Source of the DNA: Aporrectodea caliginosa
Taxonomy: Eukaryota; Annelida; Clitellata; Crassiclitellata; Lumbricidae
Length of the DNA: 64,000 nucleotides
Direction of reading: 5' to 3'
NCBI GenBank assembly: GCA_020284085.1
Contig: JACEVL010000832.1
Coordinates: 62,001-126,000 of the forward strand
A program made the position numbers and the translations under genes. Positions 56,443-64,000 of the stretch are shown piece after piece. The notes beneath the pieces were generated by a model that worked only from the letters and a program-made list of their open reading frames with translations, searched no databases and was not told the origin of the DNA. The stretch's first letter is position 1. Every line of letters begins with the position of its first letter.

Positions 56443-59421
56443 TTAAAAGCCGTCATTCAGTCCTGGGCTACTGTTGTTGCAGTCCGCGGTGGCTAAAACA
56501 GACAGAGAGTTTCCAATCTGTAGGGCGACCGATAGGCGTTGCAGCAGATGACTGGTCTCACGCTGGTCGCCTGTCGCTGCTGAGACCTTGCGTCCCAGTT
56601 CTTGAACAAACTGCAGTGATTCTGTGTGCCAGCTTCCTGCAGTTTCGACTGCAACAGGGACGAAATGATGTGATTGTGTGATAGCAGCGTACTTGGTTTC
56701 CTTGTTGCGAGCTGCCTTTTCCGCTGCCGCACCTGCGTTTTGCGATGTTATATCTTCGTAGGATGCAGCGAAAGTATCTGGCACCGTGACATCCCATGCC
56801 AAGCAACGACCTCTGTACCAAGGTATGATGGTGACTCCGTCAGGCCTTTTGCCGTCTGATCTGGAGAGGCCATTGGGCTCTTTGATGGCAGGTATTTTGG
56901 CTCTGGTGAAAGCTCGCCAAATAACGTCGTTGAGCATGCCATGTCGATGTTGTCTACCTGCTCCTTTGATGCACGAGAATCCATGATGACCGTTGGGTTC
57001 CACTATGACACCACATTTGCAAGTGTGTTTTTCACACAAAGCAGTGCCCAGCCGGATACCAGATGCGATTCTTAGGACCTCTCCTGACATCCGTAATCCT
57101 GCTGTCGTGATTGGAAGTGCATGAAGCCAGTCTCCAGAGTGTGGCGATTGCACGGCTAACAACCTGGCTTTAACGGCAGAATCACTCGCTCTTTCTGATA
57201 AGCCTTGAAGTGCATGTGAGATTAGTTTGCTGTCCCATTCTCTTTGTATATGAGCCTTCTGCTCGACGGGAGGAGGTGCGTTCGATCTCGATGACCACGA
57301 AACAGTAGCCTCCTCTACCAATGGATCTGTGAGCTTTACAGCGACTTCGTGTAGCAGTCGGTCTTGAAGGCTTCGCGTGCCAGCGGCTGATGCCAAAAAG
57401 GCGGAAGTTGCCAGCATAACGGCACTACGAATGCCCAGACCACCGTTTCTCACAGGTAAAGATGCCTGTATCCATTGATCGTCGCTCATGTGGATATTGA
57501 GAAGGCTACACAGACCAGTTCTCGAGACTTCGTCGAAATCGTGTAGAAGTCCTTCGTTTAAGAAGCAGGCTGACGTTCTTAACGTGTATAGCAGCTTCGG
57601 TATACTTAGGCTACTCCTCAGCAGGGTGAACGAATCGTGTGGGTGAAGCATCTCCAGCCTTGTTATGACTACCTCCAGATCTTTGATCTTTTTCTGGATG
57701 GATTTATCGACAGCCTTTCCTGGTAGCAGCGGTGCTCCCAGCAATGTCAGATCTTCAGCAGCGACATTTTCAAACTCGGCGAAGGTCTTAATCTTGTGTG
57801 CTTCGTCATAACTTCTAGCAGAAGCTTCGCATTTTGTTCGATTCAGCTGTAGACCATACGTGGGCGCCTGTTCCTCTATCAAGCGAATGTCGTTCTCAAT
57901 TTCATCAGTCGGTCCAGCAAGAGTAAGATCGTCCATATATCCTATAGTCAATGGAGTTGTCAAACTCTCTAGAAGCGGATGTATCGCTAGGCAAAACTCC
58001 AGTGGTCCTAAGGGGTCTCCTTGTTGTGTGCCTTCCTCGGACAGAATTGTATGCTGTCTGGTCTGTAGCTGGGGGGTGTAGGCATAGTTGTCATATACGT
58101 ATCTGTATATTTCCGGAGCTTTTGCTGCCACCGCCTCTAACATTGAGTCTCTTCTCAGAGCATTGAAGGCATTCGAGAAGTCCAGTTTCACTATGATATG
58201 GTTTTCAGGCATAGATTGTAAGTAACGTCTGGTTGCGTGAACAGCAGCCTCGGCTCCTCCTGAAACTCCCACGCCGACTTGAAGTGGTGACAGATTTTGA
58301 GATAAGTATGGAGTCACAACATGGCAGACACACTTGGCAGCAAGCCGCCGCCACGTGTATCCAATCGTGATTGGTCTTATTCCGCCATCCTTTTTTCCAA
58401 GTGTTATTAGTCTTCCGCCGTATAGGATATCTGCAACTTGTTTCGGTAGCCCGCCTCTCAATAAAAGATTGATAAAGTCAGTGATAGTCTCTACGAAACC
58501 CGTGTCTGTTGTATTGGACAGAAGGTTCTTCAGATGTTGTGGTGTGAAGCCATCTGGTCCTCCGCTAGATGCTGCAGGAAAGGAAGCAATAGCGTTACAG
58601 ACCATCTTTCCAGAAACCTGTATGGCGTCGAACCTGTCCTCTTGAGGGCATGGCAGTGTTCTTCTGTCTTCGTAAGCCTTTGGGTGCTTCTTCTGCAATT
58701 CTTCAATCACTCTAGGTGAATCTTCTACAGGAACATCATCAGAGCACAGCAAGCGAAGGGCTCCTTTGATGTCGCCATCTTCGAGTCTGCTAGACACCGC
58801 CTGCGCAAGATATTTACTTCGATCGTAGCCCTTGTCATTCCTCCTAGTTCGTGAGACAGATGGCGTGATTTCTTTAACATCATCACAGAAGATCATTCCA
58901 CTACGCCAGGATTCGATGCGAGTTAGAATGATCTTGCTCAAGTTCCGGTTTCGACCTCCCCTCTTAGGCTTAGCCAGAATTATCGGTGAAAATTGGAGTA
59001 GATCTAGCCATTTTGAGGGGCTGTTTGGTTCTCGAATAACGGCCTGGATGATCTTGGTAAGTAAGTCCCTACACGCTCCTCTTGCTGCCAGTGGGATGTG
59101 TTTCAGCAGTCGACTTCTAACCTTTGGATGGGTAAAAATGTCTAGTAACGGCTCATTGCAGAATAGATTTTCATCGTCATCTGCATTGTACCGGGCATCA
59201 GAATGTGTTGTCTGTGATGCACTGTACTGGCTATCGTCAGAATGCTTTGTGTGTGAAGAGCGACTCCCTGTTTGCACAATGTCAATAGGCAACTGGTCTG
59301 AACCTGGACATAGGTTCCGACGGGGTCCATGGGAGTGTAGTGTGCCTTTTAAACGATGTAGTTTAAACTCGCTTAAACAAACTGGGCATACGCCGACGTC
59401 TTTTGGTAACCTTTGACTCAT
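56443..59421 (-). CDS. Retrotransposon polyprotein: zinc finger, reverse transcriptase, restriction-like endonuclease
   Basis: 992 codons from the first ATG (59419-59421); the open frame extends a few codons further to an in-frame stop upstream. In order: CPVC...H.H...C zinc-finger-like motif at about 12-38; SGGPDGFTPQHL (about 286-297) and GKKDGGIRPITIGYTWRRL (about 342-360) of RT; motif A KLDFSNAF (D414); motif B EEGTQQGDPLGP (462-473); motif C IGYMDD (495-498); motif D LNRTKCE (526-532). At the C-terminus are CxCG...HHGFSC (801-817), RPD (859-861), WDVTV (D877) and VPVAVETAGSW (921-931). CxxC/H-C followed by RPD-x15-D is the restriction-like endonuclease pattern of R2-type elements. YMDD instead of YADD is uncommon in non-LTR elements. 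Expected role: target-primed reverse transcription in the nucleus. All catalytic motifs appear present, so recent activity is plausible. Confidence 0.85.
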   Translation of the reverse strand: MSQRLPKDVGVCPVCLSEFKLHRLKGTLHSHGPRRNLCPGSDQLPIDIVQTGSRSSHTKHSDDSQYSASQTTHSDARYNADDDENLFCNEPLLDIFTHPKVRSRLLKHIPLAARGACRDLLTKIIQAVIREPNSPSKWLDLLQFSPIILAKPKRGGRNRNLSKIILTRIESWRSGMIFCDDVKEITPSVSRTRRNDKGYDRSKYLAQAVSSRLEDGDIKGALRLLCSDDVPVEDSPRVIEELQKKHPKAYEDRRTLPCPQEDRFDAIQVSGKMVCNAIASFPAASSGGPDGFTPQHLKNLLSNTTDTGFVETITDFINLLLRGGLPKQVADILYGGRLITLGKKDGGIRPITIGYTWRRLAAKCVCHVVTPYLSQNLSPLQVGVGVSGGAEAAVHATRRYLQSMPENHIIVKLDFSNAFNALRRDSMLEAVAAKAPEIYRYVYDNYAYTPQLQTRQHTILSEEGTQQGDPLGPLEFCLAIHPLLESLTTPLTIGYMDDLTLAGPTDEIENDIRLIEEQAPTYGLQLNRTKCEASARSYDEAHKIKTFAEFENVAAEDLTLLGAPLLPGKAVDKSIQKKIKDLEVVITRLEMLHPHDSFTLLRSSLSIPKLLYTLRTSACFLNEGLLHDFDEVSRTGLCSLLNIHMSDDQWIQASLPVRNGGLGIRSAVMLATSAFLASAAGTRSLQDRLLHEVAVKLTDPLVEEATVSWSSRSNAPPPVEQKAHIQREWDSKLISHALQGLSERASDSAVKARLLAVQSPHSGDWLHALPITTAGLRMSGEVLRIASGIRLGTALCEKHTCKCGVIVEPNGHHGFSCIKGAGRQHRHGMLNDVIWRAFTRAKIPAIKEPNGLSRSDGKRPDGVTIIPWYRGRCLAWDVTVPDTFAASYEDITSQNAGAAAEKAARNKETKYAAITQSHHFVPVAVETAGSWHTESLQFVQELGRKVSAATGDQRETSHLLQRLSVALQIGNSLSVLATADCNNSSPGLNDGF

Positions 59422-59595
59422 TACTTGTGGTGGCAATGGACGAAGATACCCTCCGCCTTCCAGTTTAGTCGAAATGTATTATTGTTATGCATGGATACTT
59501 GAACAGGAATGGAAATGAAAATATCTGGAGTGGGAGGAATGAAACTGGATATCAATATGTTGTTTAAAATGTAAATAAATCAACGTCTTTAATGC

Positions 59596-59608
59596 GTTGC
59601 TAGGTAAC
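59596..59608. promoter_or_regulatory. X-box-like site in the retrotransposon 5' leader
   Basis: GTTGCTAGGTAAC, about 175 bp upstream of the ATG. Its reverse complement differs at one position from GTTGCCTAGCAAC at 2528 and 9646. A TGACGTCG word lies 9 bp to the right. Confidence 0.4.
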
Positions 59609-59882
59609 ACGCATTATGACGTCGTATGATCATATAACTGTTTTACCGTTGTAAATCATGAAGTCGAATTCTGGTTTCCAGCTGAACAGTTTACACATTT
59701 AAACTAAAATCCTGCAAAATCCAGAGTCTGACGACAGAAAATATTTAGGTACTCCAGGTCCTGGTATCGATAGATGCACAGTGGTATAAAAACGTGTTCT
59801 GACGAGCTATAGATACTTTTAAAAACTACAAAACTCAAGAGAGATAAATCTATCGACAAACTTGTTGTGTTACGTCATTAAA

Positions 59883-59884
59883 AA

Positions 59885-59965
<81 letters not shown>

Positions 59966-60007
59966 CATTATTATCATTATTATTATTTTTATTATTATTT
60001 GAAGTGA

Positions 60008-60097
<90 letters not shown>

Positions 60098-60165
60098 CAT
60101 TATTATTAATTATTCTTATTAATTATTCTTCTTATTATTATTATTTCTATTCTTATTATTGCTGC
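59883..60165. repeat. (ATT)n array on the 5' side of the retrotransposon
   Basis: Long ATT array with ATC interruptions and a GAAGTGACATTA interruption at 60001-60012, degenerating into TTATTATTCTT. Shares a 30-bp word with 56277-56306. Confidence 0.95.
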
Positions 60166-60480
60166 TGCTTTGGTTCCGTCGTGGTGGGGGTATGCTTCGG
60201 CCGATGACCGGGCACGCTTGGAGAAATTCCTTGCTCAGATGCGAAGAACGGGATACCTCCTGGGAGACTCTCGGGGAGCGGACGCGATGTTGGGTGAGGC
60301 CGAGGACAGACTGCTACAATCGGTTGTACGATGCAGGTCTCACGTGCTCCGCCCGGTCTTTCCTCCTACTAACATCCGTTGCCATGGAATTAGACCGAGA
60401 CCCCATGGCTTCCAATTGTCCCCTAAAGATGACAAAAAATTTCATCTTGAGGATCTTCTTTAAGAGTTTAATGTTACCCC
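60165..60480 (+). pseudogene. LINE reverse transcriptase C-terminal end
   Basis: The frame reads VPSWWGYASADDRARLEKFL, RRTGYL, AEDRLLQSVVRCRSHVLRPV, then GIRPRPHGFQLSPKDDKKFH, matching the A.WGF.SA.DR.RLE.FL...R.GY and +LR.R.H...LP......NF ending of I/CR1-like LINE proteins. 5'-truncated by the microsatellite boundary. Confidence 0.75.
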
Positions 60481-60732
60481 GATGACTATCGCTGACTGTC
60501 GTCCCCTGCTGGAACAGTGATTTAAACCTATCAATTAACTAATATGGAACAGGCATTACTATGTTTTATAATGGATTGCGGTGTGGTAACCCAGTGCTTT
60601 AATAATAAACGAACATTAATTAATTAATAATTTGCTTTGCGTTTATTAAGAGCCACTATATAATTATCTAACGTAAATCGATTGCGCTGTGCAGTTATGG
60701 GTGTGGGACTTGCTCAAGGTCTCCACACATAT
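60481..60732. other. No recognisable gene
   Basis: AT-rich, unassigned; possible 3' UTR of the preceding LINE fragment. Confidence 0.4.
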
Positions 60733-61041
60733 AATAAAATATTATTGCGGTCAAAATATGATACAAATGGTTAAAAATGCTTCAAGTGATATAATATTTT
60801 TGTCTCAGATTGTCTCAGAGGAGGCTTGAACCCGTAGGCTACTCTCCGTGCTACAAGGCAAGCGCTACCATTGCCTTCTAAATACTGACAGTATCTAGAA
60901 GGCAATGGCGCTACTGTGTCCGACAAGGCAATAAGTGCGTTAATGATAACCAGTGATGTCAATTTGCCGGTAAAATATTATTGCGGTCAAAATATGATAC
61001 AAATGGTTAAAAATGATTCAAGTGATATAATATTTTTGTTA
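60733..61041. repeat. ~75-bp direct repeat flanking a tRNA-like hairpin insert
   Basis: The words AAATATTATTGCGGTCAAAA and AGTGATATAATATTTTTGT bound two nearly identical copies (about 60733-60805 and 60969-61041). Between them, on the minus strand, is a tRNA-like B box GGGTTCAAGCC and A-box-like GGTAGCGC, plus a hairpin of about 25 bp per arm (60868-60917; GCGCTACCATTGCCTTCTA against its inverse). The long flanking repeat could be a target duplication or a local duplication. Confidence 0.6.
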
Positions 61042-61638
61042 TGTTCCCCAATGGGCATGTTTAGCCATTTATCAGTTGCAGGCAAACACTAGGCCTCTGC
61101 CATAGTAGGCATGTTGAATTGCTAAATAAATATTTCCCCCGAAAATTACGTTTTTATTACAAACTCAGTATTGTCCACTGTCATAAATTGCAATGCATGT
61201 TGCAAGTGATTCTGCTTAGATGAAGACTTTTATGATATTTTGTATATATCAGGTCTCATTCACATGAAAAGTAAAACCTACGAGCTTTAGAATTTAGAGA
61301 AACATAACAAAGTGTAAAGAAATAAAACTTTACGCATTTACCATTTTAATCATTTTTATCATATTTTACAATTCTTACTGCGGTAAAATATAGGCTAATG
61401 CCTAATTTTTTTACCGGTAAAAATAATTCAAGTCACTAACGTTAACCGAAATTCAACCGAAATATCACGTACAAGCAACAGAAACTAAGCGTTGAAACTT
61501 TCGAAACCTATTAGACTATAACTATTAGGATACCTACCACTGTTCCAATTGTCAATTGCCTTTATATCATGTAACTCGATGCGGCTTGCCAGTCTGTTCT
61601 ATTAAACGAATATATATATATACATATATATAGGCCTA
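61042..61638. other. No recognisable gene
   Basis: AT-rich sequence with TTTACCGGTAAAA (61421-61432) and GCGGTAAAATA words related to the adjacent direct repeat. Confidence 0.35.
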
Positions 61639-61887
61639 CAGTACTTTTTTCTAGAAAAAGGTTCCGGAACTCCACAATTCTGAACAATTATGGGGCATAG
61701 TTTATACAAATATTTCTATTTCATATACATCAATATCAATAAACACTGAAATCACTTTAATTAAATTAAAGTATCTAAATAATTTTAAATAATTTTTTAT
61801 TAAAAATTTAAATTAACTATATTATTCTTTAATAGCTGAAAAACCCCCGGAGCGCCGTTCCGGACCGCTCCGGCTAAAAAAGCACTG
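61639..61887. mobile_element. 249-bp hAT-like MITE
   Basis: The left end CAGTACTTTTTTCTAG and the reverse complement of the right end, CAGTGCTTTTTTAGCC, are TIRs; GTTCCGGAAC and CGGAGCG blocks lie near both ends. Flanks are TA-rich and no clean 8-bp duplication could be fixed. Confidence 0.6.
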
Positions 61888-62008
61888 TACATATATATAT
61901 GCTATAATTATACTACTGTTGGACAGACTAGCCGAGGGTCCATTTAGATGTCTAATCTAATAGAGCACATCATGAGACGATTGTAACTGTTGGTTGACGT
62001 GTGTGCAG

Positions 62009-62173
62009 AGGGGAACAATACATCAGCTTTGAAGAGGCGATTGGAATCCTGCGCCAGGAGTTGAACTATCCAGAGGACAGGGCTCTGCACTTCGTCAAGC
62101 GATTCGACCACAACAAGGACGGACGTCTTTCGATCGGAGAATTCACTCAGTTCAAGACGAAGATCGAAGAGAC
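62009..62173 (+). CDS. EF-hand exon of an unidentified host gene
   Basis: About 165 bp bounded by a CAG acceptor (62006-62008) and a GTACGT donor (62174-62179). It encodes ISFEEAIGILRQELNYPEDR, ALHFVKRF and then the canonical calcium-binding loop DHNKDGRLSIGEF, with acidic or oxygen-bearing residues at loop positions 1, 3, 5 and 12 and Gly at 6, followed by TQFKTKIEE. An amphipathic helix on each side of the loop fits a complete EF-hand; the part before it (ISFEEAI) looks like the end of another hand, so more hands are expected in neighbouring exons outside or undetected in the window. The intron reads into stops on the right. The specific protein is not identified. Composition is unlike the surrounding repeats. 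Confidence 0.65.
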
Positions 62174-62278
62174 GTACGTACGACCACAAGTCGTTCCTTC
62201 AATAAAACTTCGGTTAAACTATACGTCACCCTAAATAACACTATATAACACAATGCAGAACTATATAATATTCACATG

Positions 62279-62370
62279 CAGACTAGTGGAATGGCTTGGA
62301 TGATAGAACGTCTCAGTGGACAATGTCACGGATTTTAAGAGGAAGCTAGAGAGAATGGGCTATTAAGCAT
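62279..62370 (+). pseudogene. Short LINE C-terminal remnant
   Basis: WNGLDDRT in one frame then VDNVTDFKRKLERMGY in another resembles the WN.L...VV.A.S...FK..LD ending of the LINE class at 44620-45060. Confidence 0.5.
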
Positions 62371-62384
62371 CTCTGGTAGGGGAC

Positions 62385-62530
62385 TGCGGGTATACCCGTA
62401 CCCGCGGGTTTACCCGTACCCGACCCGTACCCGCGGGTCGGGTACGGGTCGGGTACGCATCTCACGGGTCGGGTCGGGTACGGGTAGGGTCATCACGGGT
62501 ACGGGTATACCCGGTTTTACCCGTGCTGAC
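62385..62530. repeat. ACCCGT/ACGGGT inverted hexamer cluster
   Basis: Dense ACCCGTACCCG words switch to their inverse CGGGTCGGGTACGGGT about halfway, so the segment can fold back on itself. GC-rich against AT-rich flanks. MITE-like, but ends are not defined. Confidence 0.7.
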
Positions 62531-62824
62531 GTGAAGTTTTGGGGTTACAATTTACAATGTCACCAATTGTCACAACTCACAATTGTTACAATTGTCACCA
62601 AGTTTCTCTGATAGATTGATTGGTTGATTGATCATTACACAGCCTATAATAGAGAATATCGACACACAACGAGCCTGACCGAGTCTACAACGTACTATTA
62701 GCAGTTACGTAGTGTTCTTGGTGACAGCATATAGACCACGGAGATAAAATGTATAATGCAACTGAGACAGCATAACAGCTGTATGTGAAAGGTTCCATAA
62801 GTTGACTGCCTATTATTATCATTA

Positions 62825-63235
<411 letters not shown>

Positions 63236-63289
63236 CGTCATCATCAGTCTATTTGGCTCCATGACAAAATGTATCAAGACAGAATCAAC

Positions 63290-63425
63290 CAGAAAATATG
63301 TACCAGACAAAATGTACCAAGACGAAATATACCAAGACAATAATTACCAAGACAATAAGTACCAAGACAATAAGTACCAAGATAATAAGTACTGAGACAA
63401 TAAGTACTAAGACAAAATGTATGAA
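63290..63425. repeat. 15-bp tandem repeat TACCAAGACAATAAG
   Basis: About eight imperfect copies (CAAGACAATAAGTA with GACGAAATA, GAGACAATAAG variants). Confidence 0.85.
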
Positions 63426-63654
63426 GAGAGCCCAATGTAATTCTCCTCAAAGTAATCCAGTAGGAAATCTAAATCTAGGAAATCGTCGTTAGTCATCAAT
63501 TGTTCGAACACCGCAATAACATCTGGTACGGGAACAAAGGCTAATGCCATTAACTGCTTCACCTTGTCAGCAAATTGCTCGTTTTCTGTGTATAGTGTTG
63601 CTTTACCATTGGCCTGCAGCCGGCGCCAAACATTCTGTCCGGAGTCTATTTATC

Positions 63655-64000
63655 CCAGGATTTATTGACGCGTGGAGTTAATTCTTACTAGGAATAATTG
63701 ACCGGTGGAGTGTATTGTTACTAGGACTAAAACACTCCTGTTGGTGAATAGACACTCCAGTGGAGTTAATTCTTCCTAGGACAAATTGAATGGGGGAGTT
63801 AATTCTTCCTAGGACAAATTGACTGGGGAGTTAATTCTTCCTAGGACAAATGGAATGGGGGAGTTAAATCTTCCTAGAACAATTTGACTTGGGAGTTAAT
63901 TCTTCCTAGGATATATTGACTGGGGGAGTTAATTCTTCCTAGGACAAATTGACAGGGGAGCTAATTCTTCCTAGGACATACTGACTGGGGAGTTAATTCT
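63655..64000. repeat. ~32-bp minisatellite GAGTTAATTCTTCCTAGGAC
   Basis: About ten copies, diverged at the left (63655-63770) and more uniform to the right. Each unit has the palindrome TCCTAGGA and AAATTGACTGGGG. It runs to the window end, so its full size is unknown. Confidence 0.9.

Larger units (their letters stand above)
56350..59882 (-). mobile_element. Full-length non-LTR retrotransposon, R2/R4-superclade-like, in a TAA microsatellite
   Basis: On the minus strand the element runs from an (ATT)n boundary near 59882, through about 460 bp of 5' leader, a single 992-codon ORF (59421-56443) and a 3' UTR of about 75 bp with AATAAA (about 56377-56382), to an A17-like tail at 56350-56366. (TAA)n follows directly. 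Long ATT arrays lie on both sides. A restriction-like endonuclease together with a TAA target recalls Dong of the R4 clade, which inserts in TAA repeats. The leader contains CRE-like TTACGTCA (59869-59876) and TGACGTCG (59617-59624) and an X-box-like word. No disabling mutation was seen in the ORF. Confidence 0.8.

Overview
The window looks like gene-poor, repeat-rich DNA of a marine invertebrate, most likely a deuterostome and possibly an echinoderm. The evidence is composition and repeat content: abundant TAGGCCTA-type words, TTAGGG-like telomeric words, many CR1/L2-like LINE 3' ends finishing in GCGCTATATAAAT, tRNA-derived SINEs, many hAT-type MITEs, a piggyBac-like element, and a foldback element built of 15-bp repeats like the sea-urchin TU elements. 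Nothing bacterial or viral was recognised. The assignment is an inference; no species was identified.

Layout. 1-11.8 kb is a direct duplication: 1-4702 and 7118-11808 are nearly identical and about 7.1 kb apart. Each copy carries, on the minus strand, an uncharacterised gene for a Gln-rich repeat protein with a C-terminal membrane anchor. It is intact in the right copy (7827-9602) and broken by a 1-base deletion in the left copy (710-2484). Each copy also has an RFX/X-box-like site upstream of that gene, a small hAT-type MITE, an old SINE and a LINE reverse-transcriptase fragment. 12-42 kb has no gene I can recognise. It holds minisatellites (13.3, 20-21.5, 27.9-28.3, 29.4-30.1 kb), microsatellites, LINE 3' fragments, SINEs and several transposons with clear target-site duplications: a 959-bp hAT-like element inside a minisatellite at 20.2 kb, and hAT MITEs at 31.9 and 35.0 kb. 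A TU-like foldback element sits at 40.8-41.4 kb. 42-45 kb holds a TA-flanked inverted-repeat element, a TTAA-flanked piggyBac-like element and a LINE remnant. 45.8-51.3 kb is a second tandem duplication of about 2.7 kb; its right copy was later hit by a SINE and a LINE fragment. 51-56 kb is again simple repeats and LINE tails.

56.3-59.9 kb is the best-preserved coding unit: an uninterrupted 992-codon reading frame on the minus strand with an N-terminal zinc-finger-like motif, a reverse transcriptase (active-site YMDD) and a C-terminal restriction-like endonuclease motif. It has a poly(A) tail and lies between two long (ATT)n/(TAA)n arrays. It is best read as a full-length R2/R4-superclade-like non-LTR retrotransposon, probably targeting TAA microsatellites. 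60-64 kb holds another LINE 3' end, a hairpin tRNA-like insert, a MITE, one convincing host exon (an EF-hand at 62.0-62.2 kb, plus strand) and trinucleotide and minisatellite arrays running to the window end.

Only three items look like protein-coding sequence that may be functional: the Gln-rich membrane-anchored gene, the retrotransposon ORF and the EF-hand exon. No operon-like or pathway relationship links them. Most other long reading frames are by-products of tandem repeats whose unit lacks stop codons.
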